A stretch of 30,786 nt of DNA from a virus (IMGVR_UViG_3300022752_004063:1-30786); one strand, 5' to 3'; shown: positions 1 to 5,431, counted from the first letter of the stretch. Program-made: numbers and translations. Notes: a model not told the origin generated them from the letters alone.

Positions 1-13
1 AAAAACCAATATG

Positions 14-42
14 TTGACATAGAGTCAATTAGATTGTATTAT
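14..42 (+). promoter_or_regulatory. sigma70-like promoter of the tRNA array
   Basis: A perfect TTGACA -35 box (14-19) is followed after 17 bp by TATTAT (37-42), overlapping an alternative TATAAT at 40-45. It lies just upstream of the first tRNA (51), so it probably drives the array. The same architecture recurs six more times in the window. Confidence 0.8.
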
Positions 43-50
43 AATAAAAA

Positions 51-127
51 GCCCCGGTGACGGAATTGGCATACGTGTATGACTTAGGATCATAATTTTG
101 GGAGTTCGAGTCTCCCCTGGGGCACCA
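51..127 (+). tRNA. tRNA-Leu(UAG), short variable loop
   Basis: Acceptor GCCCCGG pairs with CTGGGGC (one G-T), the anticodon stem is TATGA/TCATA around loop CTTAGGA (anticodon TAG, G37), and the T-arm is GGGAG/CTCCC; CCA is encoded. The D-arm has the GAATTGG signature of leucine tRNAs. The variable region is only about 5 nt (ATTTT), whereas bacterial tRNA-Leu normally has a long variable arm. Confidence 0.88.
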
Positions 128-265
128 TATTGAAGCACATCCTAAAATCCCGAAACTTTCTAGCAAGGTCCGGAACAATCTAGAAAGCAAGCGGAAAAAG
201 CGTAAGAACCCTTAGGGTAGTGGGATAGTCGGCGGTGAGAATCCGCAGAGTGTGTGTTTCAATAT
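128..265 (+). ncRNA. gene-free, possibly structured RNA segment between tRNAs
   Basis: No plausible ORF is seen in this 138-nt gap. A perfect 8-bp inverted repeat CTTTCTAG/CTAGAAAG (156-163 with 180-187) encloses a 16-nt loop. Short hairpins follow: ACCC/GGGT near 208-217 and GCGG/CCGC at 232-246, and ATCCC (148-152 region) could pair with GGGAT near 222. It is more GC-rich than the flanking genes and would be co-transcribed with the tRNAs. I recognise no known RNA family; an ncRNA, a processing element or intron remnant are all possible. Confidence 0.35.
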
Positions 266-341
266 GGTAATGTAGCATAGCGGCTAATGCGGTGCCTTCA
301 TATGGCATCTATCGTAGGTTCGAGTCCTTCCATTACCACCA
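266..341 (+). tRNA. tRNA-Met(CAU), elongator type
   Basis: Acceptor GGTAATG/CATTACC is perfect, anticodon stem GTGCC/GGCAT holds loop TTCATAT (anticodon CAT), and CCA is encoded. The paired position 1-72 argues against an initiator. The T-stem has one mismatch. It differs clearly from the Ile2-like CAU tRNA at 5534. Confidence 0.85.
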
Positions 342-349
342 AAGACAAC

Positions 350-423
350 GCCCTGTTAGTTAAATGGTATAACTACTATTTTGTAATCAGAGATTGGCAG
401 TTCGATTCTGTCACGGGGCACCA
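350..423 (+). tRNA. tRNA-Thr(UGU), copy 1, weak anticodon stem
   Basis: Acceptor GCCCTGT/ACGGGGC, loop TTTGTAA (anticodon TGT), T-loop TTCGATT and encoded CCA. It is strongly similar to the tRNA-Thr at 20153, but the anticodon stem pairs at only about two of five positions (ACTAT against TCAGA), so it may be degenerate. Confidence 0.75.
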
Positions 424-444
424 ATCAAATCATATAGGATAAAC

Positions 445-645
445 ATGGCTAGAATTACATCACAGAAAGCAGAACAAATTATCGGAAATAAATTCGATAT
501 GATTCTTATCGCAACTGCAAGAACAAGAGAACTTCGCAATGGTTCTGCTCCTAAAGTTGCAGGTAAAAATAAACCCATAGTCACTGCAATTAGAGAAATC
601 GAGCACGGACTGATAGGAAGAGAATACTTAAGGAAAGTTAGATGA
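445..645 (+). CDS. rpoZ: RNA polymerase omega subunit homologue (RpoZ-like)
   Basis: A 66-residue protein starting at ATG 445 (AGGAT Shine-Dalgarno just upstream); the in-frame upstream start lies inside tRNA-Thr and is unlikely. It carries the hallmarks of bacterial omega: the MARIT start, GNKFDMILIATARTREL at 14-30 (NRFDLVLVAARRARQM in E. coli) and the block TAIREIEHGLI at 47-57 (E. coli IALREIEEGLI). It is shorter than E. coli omega (91 aa), lacking the variable C-terminal tail. Omega binds the beta-prime C-terminus and aids RNAP assembly and promoter choice. The stop overlaps the next start (ATGA at 642). A phage copy inside a tRNA array suggests it enters or competes within host RNAP; that role is inference. 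Confidence 0.88.
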   Translation: MARITSQKAEQIIGNKFDMILIATARTRELRNGSAPKVAGKNKPIVTAIREIEHGLIGREYLRKVR

Positions 646-1469
646 AAAAACTTATTGTGTGCGGGGATAGTTATATGACTCCTATGAACCGTCCTTGGAA
701 AGGAAAAGAAGTCGTAGGAACTCATTTCAGCGAAATTATAGCCCGCCGCATAGGTTATGAGTTAGTAGTTTATGCCAGAGGTGGCATGAGTAATTTAGGT
801 ATCTGTATTCAATTACACACTGCTTTAAACTATGAACCTAGACCAGATCTCATACTATTAGGTACTACCAGTCCGGACAGATCAGAATGGATCTACAATG
901 ATCTGCAGAGAATTGACAAGGTTTCTATAAAGGATATAAATTATCATCATCCAAATAGTAGAAGTCATAAAACGCCGCTAGCGGGAGATAATCCTAAGGT
1001 TACCAGTTTTCAAATTTCTGATTATTTTATCAAAGGTGGTTGTCTAGAACAAGACGGAGATATCTATAAACAAGAACGAAAACAATCAATGGAAAGTTGG
1101 CTAACTTGGCTGTATCATCCTGATATTAAAAAATTTAATGATTTGCAGATTAGGAAAGCCATGTTTGCTGACCTGGATCAAAGTGGTATACCCTATGTAA
1201 TATGCTATGATTGGTTTAAATTACATGATAGTGAAATAAAAAAGCCTAAAAATTTAAACTATGCCATGGATGATTTAATACAAATTCCTGCATTTGGACA
1301 TATAGACAATGATGACGATCCAGGATATCATACACCATTAGAAGTTCAGCAAAAAATAGCAGATGTTATTTTAGAAAAATATTTACTCGGTATAGCACAG
1401 CCCGGTAGTGCGCTCGCTTTGGGAGCGAGAGGTCGTCTGTTCGAACCAGACTACCGAGACCAATCTTAA
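642..1469 (+). CDS. SGNH/GDSL-hydrolase-like protein; 3' end runs through tRNA-Pro
   Basis: 275 residues, start coupled to the omega gene by an ATGA overlap. The N-terminus VCGDSYM (6-12) matches the catalytic-Ser GDS block of SGNH hydrolases; GGMSN near 46-50 resembles block II, and DDPGYHTP near 235 could hold the Asp-His pair of block V. Such enzymes are esterases or lipases, often acting on acylated glycans; the substrate here is unknown. The domain should end near residue 249 (IADVILEKYL). The last 26 residues or so are read from the complete tRNA-Pro gene (1386-1462), and the first stop is TAA at 1467-1469, so this tail is probably not selected as protein. Confidence 0.68.
   Translation: MKKLIVCGDSYMTPMNRPWKGKEVVGTHFSEIIARRIGYELVVYARGGMSNLGICIQLHTALNYEPRPDLILLGTTSPDRSEWIYNDLQRIDKVSIKDINYHHPNSRSHKTPLAGDNPKVTSFQISDYFIKGGCLEQDGDIYKQERKQSMESWLTWLYHPDIKKFNDLQIRKAMFADLDQSGIPYVICYDWFKLHDSEIKKPKNLNYAMDDLIQIPAFGHIDNDDDPGYHTPLEVQQKIADVILEKYLLGIAQPGSALALGARGRLFEPDYRDQS
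1386..1462 (+). tRNA. tRNA-Pro(UGG) inside the 3' end of a CDS
   Basis: Acceptor CTCGGTA/TACCGAG is perfect, the anticodon stem CTCGC/GCGAG holds loop TTTGGGA (anticodon TGG), the T-loop is TTCGAAC and CCA is encoded. The whole gene lies inside the open frame of the SGNH-like gene. Confidence 0.93.
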
Positions 1470-1544
1470 GCCTCGTTAGTTTAATGGTAAAACGTCGCCT
1501 TTACACGGCGAATAGCGGTGGTTCGATTCCATCACGAGGCACCA
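1470..1544 (+). tRNA. tRNA-Val(UAC)
   Basis: Acceptor GCCTCGT/ACGAGGC, anticodon stem TCGCC/GGCGA with loop TTTACAC (anticodon TAC), T-loop TTCGATT, encoded CCA. It begins directly after the TAA stop of the preceding frame. Confidence 0.93.
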
Positions 1545-1550
1545 ATCAAT

Positions 1551-1626
1551 GGTGTTCTTAGTGTAGTGGCCTGCACATCTCGTTGTGACCGAGAAGGTAT
1601 GAGTTCGATCCTCATAGTTCACCCCA
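1551..1626 (+). tRNA. tRNA-His(GUG)
   Basis: Anticodon stem TCTCG/CGAGA with loop TTGTGAC (anticodon GTG). An encoded extra 5' G opposite discriminator C is the identity element of tRNA-His. The acceptor GTGTTCT/AGTTCAC has two T-T mismatches; CCA is encoded. Confidence 0.88.
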
Positions 1627-1630
1627 ATAC

Positions 1631-1706
1631 ACCAGGTTAGCTCAGTTGGTAGAGCAGCAGACCGATAATCTGTTGGTCGCAGGTTCAAATCCTGCACCTG
1701 GTACCA
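1631..1706 (+). tRNA. tRNA-Ile(GAU) with C33
   Basis: Acceptor ACCAGGT/ACCTGGT, anticodon stem GCAGA/TCTGT, loop CCGATAA (anticodon GAT), T-arm GCAGG/CCTGC, encoded CCA. Position 33 is C rather than the near-universal U. Confidence 0.9.
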
Positions 1707-1713
1707 AATCTGA

Positions 1714-1788
1714 CCGACCGTCGTTCAACGGAGAGGACAGGAGTCTTCTAAACTCTAAATGGGGGTTCGATTCCCTCCGGTCGGGCCA
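1714..1788 (+). tRNA. tRNA-Arg(UCU)
   Basis: Acceptor CCGACCG/CGGTCGG, anticodon stem GGAGT/ACTCT with loop CTTCTAA (anticodon TCT), T-loop TTCGATT, discriminator G, encoded CCA. Confidence 0.92.
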
Positions 1789-1795
1789 AAACAAT

Positions 1796-1884
1796 GGAGG
1801 GTTAACTGGGCTGGGCCCAGCACTGTCTTGAAAACAGATGGACCGCTGACGCGGTTGGAGTTCGATTCTGCCAGCCTTCCACCA
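1796..1884 (+). tRNA. tRNA-Ser(UGA)
   Basis: A class II tRNA of 89 nt. Anticodon stem-loop CTGT-CTTGAAA-ACAG (anticodon TGA), long variable arm closed by ACCGC/GCGGT, acceptor GGAGGGT/GCCTTCC with two G-T pairs, encoded CCA. Confidence 0.9.
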
Positions 1885-1907
1885 AACAGCAGTATAAGTA
1901 AGAATAC

Positions 1908-2000
1908 GGAGAGTTGACCGAGAGGCCGAAGGTACCTTCCTGCTAAGAAGGCAAGCGGTCAAAAACTGCTTCGTGGGTTCGAATCCCACACTCTCCACCA
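1908..2000 (+). tRNA. tRNA-Ser(GCU)
   Basis: A class II tRNA of 93 nt. Acceptor GGAGAGT/ACTCTCC, anticodon stem CCTTC/GAAGG with loop CTGCTAA (anticodon GCT), long variable arm, T-arm GTGGG/CCCAC, encoded CCA. Confidence 0.93.
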
Positions 2001-2005
2001 AATAT

Positions 2006-2653
2006 ATGAAAAGCAAAGTAGCCCTATTTAAAAACCATCCAGAATGTAGCATAGACTGCTGTAATGGTATCATTGAGGCTCTTTCAACTGAATATAAAAT
2101 TGATCTATTTGAAAAGCAGGATTTCAATAAAGTCATATTTAGAAACTATGATCTTGTTATATTTCCAGGTGGGATAGGAGATAGTCATAGTCACTACAAT
2201 TTATTCACAAGACGTCAAGGTAACATGTTGGCTGAATATATTGAGAATGGTGGCAAATATCTTGGTATATGTATGGGTGCATACTGGGCAGGTCCATGGT
2301 ATTTTGATCTACTAGAGAACATCGAAGTCGTACAATACATAAAACGTCCAACAGCAGATATTCGTCGTCCCTATAAAACAGTGGCTAACATCACATGGCA
2401 CAATCAAGAATACAATATGTTCTTTTATGATGGATGTACCTACCTAGGAGACGAATCTACATTCATAACTGTTTCACGATATGCCAATGGTGACCCACAG
2501 GCTATAATACAGGGAAACGTAGGACTCATAGGATGCCATCCAGAAAGTGAACGTTATTGGTATAAAGATAGATATTTGAAAAAAGATTGGCATAACAAAG
2601 AACATCATGTTTTACTAAAACATTTTGTAAATCAACTATGTGAAGGTGCCTGA
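2006..2653 (+). CDS. BPL_N-type class I glutamine amidotransferase-like protein
   Basis: 215 residues from ATG 2006, five bases after tRNA-Ser; the longer in-frame start lies inside that tRNA. DLVIFPGGIGD near 47-57 and the nucleophile elbow YLGICMGAYWAG near 85-96 fit the flavodoxin-like class I GATase fold, closest in pattern to the N-terminal domain of biotin protein ligases (BPL_N). IGCHPESE near 187-194 could carry the His and Glu of the triad. No ligase or biotin-binding domain follows, so the reaction is unknown; hydrolysis or transfer through the elbow cysteine is inferred. The stop codon lies 14 nt inside the following tRNA-Cys gene. Confidence 0.72.
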   Translation: MKSKVALFKNHPECSIDCCNGIIEALSTEYKIDLFEKQDFNKVIFRNYDLVIFPGGIGDSHSHYNLFTRRQGNMLAEYIENGGKYLGICMGAYWAGPWYFDLLENIEVVQYIKRPTADIRRPYKTVANITWHNQEYNMFFYDGCTYLGDESTFITVSRYANGDPQAIIQGNVGLIGCHPESERYWYKDRYLKKDWHNKEHHVLLKHFVNQLCEGA

Positions 2654-2717
2654 GTGGCCCAAAGGAACAGTCTGCAAAACTGTAAAGCCGTGAGTTCGAA
2701 TCCCACCCTTCACTCCA
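2640..2717 (+). tRNA. tRNA-Cys(GCA)
   Basis: Acceptor GTGAAGG/CCTTCAC, anticodon stem ACAGT/ACTGT with loop CTGCAAA (anticodon GCA), T-arm GTGAG with TTCGAAT, encoded CCA. Its 5' end overlaps the last 14 nt of the preceding CDS. Confidence 0.92.
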
Positions 2718-2721
2718 TAAT

Positions 2722-2795
2722 GCTCTTATAGTTAAATGGCATAACACAGTCTTGGTAAGACTGTATTTCAAGTTCGATTCTTGGTAAGAGCACCA
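2722..2795 (+). tRNA. tRNA-Thr(GGU)
   Basis: Acceptor GCTCTTA/TAAGAGC, anticodon stem CAGTC/GACTG with loop TTGGTAA (anticodon GGT), T-loop TTCGATT, encoded CCA. Confidence 0.93.
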
Positions 2796-2800
2796 AAACA

Positions 2801-2879
2801 TGCCGCTCTGGTGAAGGAGGTCCTCACGCTTGTTTGAAGAACAAGAGAACGCGGTTCGATCCCGGGGGGGGCGGCACCA
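2801..2879 (+). tRNA. tRNA-Phe(GAA)
   Basis: Acceptor TGCCGCT/GGCGGCA, anticodon stem CTTGT/ACAAG with loop TTGAAGA (anticodon GAA), encoded CCA. The 3' side carries an unusual run of eight G; the T-stem pairs less regularly than in its neighbours. Confidence 0.82.
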
Positions 2880-2885
2880 TACAAT

Positions 2886-2960
2886 ACCACCTTAGTATAA
2901 TGGAGAATACCCTTGGCTACGAACCAGGAGATGTGAGTTCGATTCTTGCAGGTGGTGCCA
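2886..2960 (+). tRNA. tRNA-Arg(ACG)
   Basis: Acceptor ACCACCT/AGGTGGT, anticodon stem CTTGG/CCAGG with loop CTACGAA (anticodon ACG), T-loop TTCGATT, encoded CCA. In bacteria A34 is normally deaminated to inosine by TadA, so the host enzyme is presumably needed. Confidence 0.92.
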
Positions 2961-2965
2961 GTTTT

Positions 2966-3026
2966 AGGATGCGTTCAGCAAAATCAATACATTAGACTTC
3001 TAATCTAACCCGTAAAAAAGCATCCT
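2966..3026 (+). ncRNA. armless tRNA-like element with Arg(UCU)-type anticodon loop, or terminator
   Basis: A perfect 7-bp closing stem AGGATGC/GCATCCT (2966-2972 with 3020-3026) encloses a perfect 5-bp stem TTAGA/TCTAA with the 7-nt loop CTTCTAA (anticodon position TCT, with U33 and purine 37). The 19 nt between acceptor and anticodon stem match D-region length but do not fold well. Only 11 nt replace the variable and T regions, and no CCA is encoded. It is followed by GTTTTATT, so it may instead act as a terminator before the promoter at 3043. Real structure, uncertain function. Confidence 0.45.
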
Positions 3027-3042
3027 GTTTTATTCAAATAGA

Positions 3043-3071
3043 TTGACACAGTCATATAAGTAATGTATTAT
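3043..3071 (+). promoter_or_regulatory. sigma70-like promoter before tRNA-Gly
   Basis: TTGACA (3043-3048), a 17-bp spacer and TATTAT (3066-3071), with tRNA-Gly starting at 3085. It restarts transcription after the armless element. Confidence 0.8.
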
Positions 3072-3084
3072 TTGATCTAGTTAT

Positions 3085-3157
3085 GCGGGTGTTCTCCTGG
3101 GAGAGGACACAGCCTTCCAAGCTGTTGAAGAGGGTTCGAATCCCTTCGCCCGCTCCA
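3085..3157 (+). tRNA. tRNA-Gly(UCC)
   Basis: Acceptor GCGGGTG/CGCCCGC, anticodon stem ACAGC/GCTGT with loop CTTCCAA (anticodon TCC), T-arm GAGGG with TTCGAAT, encoded CCA. Confidence 0.92.
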
Positions 3158-3438
3158 GAATCCCCGGCCCTACGCCGGTTAGTGAGTAGGCGCGATAAGA
3201 CAAGCGTTAGGAGTCTTAGGTTAGCCATGCGACCTCCCTCCGGGCCCTTACATCCGGCGGGGTAAAAGACTGTGGCAGGGTTTGACCAGCCCGAACTTGG
3301 TACGGACAGGGTAACAACTCAAGTTGGGGCTCTTGGGAAAGAGTAGCCTACACATAACAATATAGCTTCAAATTGGGCAATAAAAAAATAAACTTTGAAC
3401 GTAAAGAGTTGAAGAGTTTTCATAATTTATAGATAACG
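3158..3438 (+). ncRNA. gene-free leader with a GC-rich structured segment (3164-3345)
   Basis: No credible gene lies here; the short frame across it starts upstream of tRNA-Gly. The first 190 nt are conspicuously GC-rich for this genome and fold locally: CCGGC/GCCGG (3164-3168 with 3174-3178), AGGT/ACCT (3218-3221 with 3232-3235), AACTTG/CAAGTT (3294-3299 with 3320-3325) and CTCTT-GGGA-AAGAG (3330-3343). The remaining 90 nt are AT-rich leader before the ATG at 3439. It could be a structured ncRNA transcribed from the 3043 promoter or a cis-regulatory leader. I recognise no known riboswitch, tmRNA or RNase P signature. Confidence 0.45.
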
Positions 3439-4044
3439 ATGTTTTACTTGAAATCAAAATTTCAGTTCACAGATAATTCTAAAGAAATTATTATAAAAAT
3501 GTTTCGGGATCTTTTTAGGACACATTTTAATCATGATCTGTATTCAAAAATATCTAGCAATTTTATATATACTCAACCTGGAAAAGAATTATTAATTTAT
3601 TTTAAAAATCATAAAATTAAATTTGGTAAAATACAAGCATTTGTATCAAATAACGATAAATGGTTTAGAGGAAATCCGCATATAGATCTAACTCCCGAGG
3701 TTAATCCAATTATAATACAGAGTAGATTCAATGTATTAATTTTAGGAAACCCAAACGACAGAATGTATTGGTGGGATAAATTTTACGCTATCGAACATTT
3801 AGAACTGAAAGAGTTTACCTATCTCAATGGAATAAAATATAAATCATATGGTGTCAAAGGTGACACTATTGATGAAAGATGGAATTTTGTTGGAGAACCA
3901 ACATTTAGTGTTGCTGATATTTTATGTCCAAGTGCATTTGTTAAAACTGACTGTGTTCATACCGTTAATGTTTCTGAAGGCCCTAGATTGGTTTTAACTG
4001 TGGCCTTAAATGAAAGTATAGAAAATTTAAATTATGAGAATTGA
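3439..4044 (+). CDS. 2OG-Fe(II) oxygenase-like protein
   Basis: 201 residues. H81-I-D83 and a distal H174, followed by R183 in PRLVLTVAL, fit the HxD...H...R arrangement of 2-oxoglutarate/Fe(II) dioxygenases on a double-stranded beta-helix. The family hydroxylates peptides, nucleic acid bases or small molecules; the substrate here is unknown. The 3' end overlaps the QueC-like gene by 11 nt, so the two are likely co-translated. The first of the oxygenase island. Confidence 0.65.
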   Translation: MFYLKSKFQFTDNSKEIIIKMFRDLFRTHFNHDLYSKISSNFIYTQPGKELLIYFKNHKIKFGKIQAFVSNNDKWFRGNPHIDLTPEVNPIIIQSRFNVLILGNPNDRMYWWDKFYAIEHLELKEFTYLNGIKYKSYGVKGDTIDERWNFVGEPTFSVADILCPSAFVKTDCVHTVNVSEGPRLVLTVALNESIENLNYEN

Positions 4045-4705
4045 GTGCGGTCCATTATGGGATAGAAGATATTTAGATTTTGAGTTACCGGTTTACACGC
4101 CAATATCTAATCCTATTTTAGAAAATTTATATCGCAGAAGTCAAAAGTTAAAAAGAGATTATAGAATAGGTGTATTAGTCAGTGGTGGATTAGATAGCGC
4201 ACTTTTATATTACCTTATGCTTTTAGAAAATCAAAGAACAGGAAATAAATTTATTATCACTCCTTACACTATCTTACGTAAAGAAGGTTCAAAAAATTAC
4301 GCAATTAAGGTTATCAATCATATTCATAATCTATTCCTTTTAAACCATATAGATTTAAACATAGTCGGAGACAACCAACTTGAAGAAATACAACAAGTTG
4401 AATCAGGTGCAAAAGATGTCTTAATTGAAAATGATTTTGTCTATATTGGTATAATTGAATCTAGGCCAGAACATTCTATAAATTGGCTACGTGGAAAATT
4501 TACTGAAACTGTGCGTAGGCGTTATCCTTTGTTAAATTTACAAAAATCACACATAATAGACCTATTCTATAAATTTAACCTAGTTTCACTTATTCCCATT
4601 ACTCATAGTTGTGCTGTTAGAGAACTTGTACCTTGTCTAAATTGTAATGGTTGTAATGAAAGATCTTGGGGATTTAAAGAAATGAAAATCACAGACACAA
4701 GTTAG
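4034..4705 (+). CDS. QueC-like PP-loop ATPase (7-cyano-7-deazaguanine synthase family)
   Basis: 223 residues, near the size of E. coli QueC (231). The PP-loop SGGLDS is at 50-55; YPLLNLQKSHIIDL resembles QueC's P...K.EI block before the SC motif; and C193-x7-C201-x2-C204-x2-C207 matches its zinc site. QueC makes preQ0 from CDG, the precursor of queuosine and of 7-deazaguanine DNA modifications in some phages. FolE lies at 26429, but QueD, QueE and a DpdA-type transferase are not in the window. The stop is TAG. An adenylating enzyme for another carboxylate is the main alternative. Confidence 0.72.
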   Translation: MRIECGPLWDRRYLDFELPVYTPISNPILENLYRRSQKLKRDYRIGVLVSGGLDSALLYYLMLLENQRTGNKFIITPYTILRKEGSKNYAIKVINHIHNLFLLNHIDLNIVGDNQLEEIQQVESGAKDVLIENDFVYIGIIESRPEHSINWLRGKFTETVRRRYPLLNLQKSHIIDLFYKFNLVSLIPITHSCAVRELVPCLNCNGCNERSWGFKEMKITDTS

Positions 4706-4778
4706 TCTAATAATTCAAAATTAAAAGCAATTATGGTTTTTATACTACTTATTTCTTCGCTAATGGAATTTTGTCGTA

Positions 4779-5228
4779 TTAAGATTTAAGATCTAAAAAA
4801 CAAAAAGCATTAGATTCACTAGTCTCACTTGCTTGCCATTTAGAACCTAAGTTAAACCCTACAGATTGATAAGTAGTCCAACTGGTCTTTCTAGGGTAAC
4901 TCCATATGTGATTAGATTGTTCATATTTGCCTTGCTCAATAGTTTCCAACAATAGTTCTTTACCATAACCTTGTCCCCTGTAAATAGGATCTACCCATAA
5001 TCCACGAGATCTATATGATCCGTCAACACAAATATGCCCACTATTAACACCTATCAGTTTATTATTAAGGTAATAACCAAAAAACGTTGGCACAGATTCC
5101 ATATTTCTAACATCATGACCTTCTATATACAACATGGCACTGGTCGGTTCTATAGCACTCAATCTTCCTGGCCACAAATGGTTTTGCCAAATTTGATATA
5201 TTTTTTTCCATGAAATCTTTTTAATCAT
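4779..5228 (-). CDS. GNAT-family N-acetyltransferase
   Basis: 149 residues on the minus strand. LWVDPIYRGQGYGKELL (77-93) is GNAT motif A, with the acetyl-CoA pyrophosphate loop RGQGYG at 84-89; YQSVGFN further on fits motif B. GNATs acetylate amines on proteins, sugars, polyamines or tRNA; the substrate is not evident. It converges on the QueC-like gene with a 73-nt gap and faces the divergent tRNA promoter at 5257. Confidence 0.82.
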   Translation of the reverse strand: MIKKISWKKIYQIWQNHLWPGRLSAIEPTSAMLYIEGHDVRNMESVPTFFGYYLNNKLIGVNSGHICVDGSYRSRGLWVDPIYRGQGYGKELLLETIEQGKYEQSNHIWSYPRKTSWTTYQSVGFNLGSKWQASETSESNAFCFLDLKS

Positions 5229-5256
5229 TCTTTATTTAAATTATTAACCATCTATA

Positions 5257-5285
5257 TTGACAATTCTTTTATATAGTTGTATACT
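5257..5285 (+). promoter_or_regulatory. sigma70-like promoter before the CUA tRNA
   Basis: TTGACA (5257-5262), a 17-bp spacer and TATACT (5280-5285); the tRNA-like gene starts at 5292, almost at the expected start site. Confidence 0.8.
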
Positions 5286-5291
5286 TAATGT

Positions 5292-5387
5292 GCGATCGTG
5301 AGTGGAATTGGAAGACCTCTGCCTCTATGGCAGGATGGGGCAAAGTCTTAGACACCGCCTTTGTAGGTTCGAAGCCTACCGATCGCA
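5292..5387 (+). tRNA. tRNA-like gene with CUA (amber) anticodon and long variable arm
   Basis: Acceptor GCGATCG/CGATCGC is perfect, T-arm GTAGG-TTCGAAG-CCTAC is canonical, the discriminator is A, but CCA is not encoded. The D-region GGAATTGG is leucine-like. The best anticodon arm is TCTGC-CTCTATG-GCAGG, giving anticodon CTA, which would read UAG. The variable arm is very long (about 28 nt; GGGGC/GCCTT with an inner GTC/GAC). U37 is unusual. CTTAGAC within the variable arm resembles a Leu(UAG) anticodon loop, so a rearranged tRNA-Leu is the main alternative. Confidence 0.6.
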
Positions 5388-5393
5388 AATAGG

Positions 5394-5422
5394 TTGACAG
5401 GCATTTAGTTTTTCTGTAAAAT
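5394..5422 (+). promoter_or_regulatory. sigma70-like promoter before tRNA-Leu(UAA)
   Basis: TTGACA (5394-5399), a 17-bp spacer and TAAAAT (5417-5422); tRNA-Leu starts at 5432. The CUA tRNA just upstream has its own promoter. Confidence 0.75.
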
Positions 5423-5431
5423 CATTCAGTT

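Noticed and set aside
128-265. Group I intron or SRP RNA
   Set aside because: Short resemblances (AATCCGCAG, GGTCCGGAA) occur, but the ordered core elements and a split host gene are missing.
394-444. Longer N-terminus for the omega gene
   Set aside because: It would begin inside tRNA-Thr; ATG 445 has a ribosome site and matches the conserved MAR start of omega.
1476-2136. Minus-strand frames opposite the tRNA cluster
   Set aside because: Their translations are the familiar spurious peptides of antisense tRNA (e.g. SVGFEPT, RRESNPH patterns).
3083-3265. 60-aa plus-strand frame over tRNA-Gly
   Set aside because: It covers the tRNA and the folded GC-rich segment, with no ribosome site or family resemblance.
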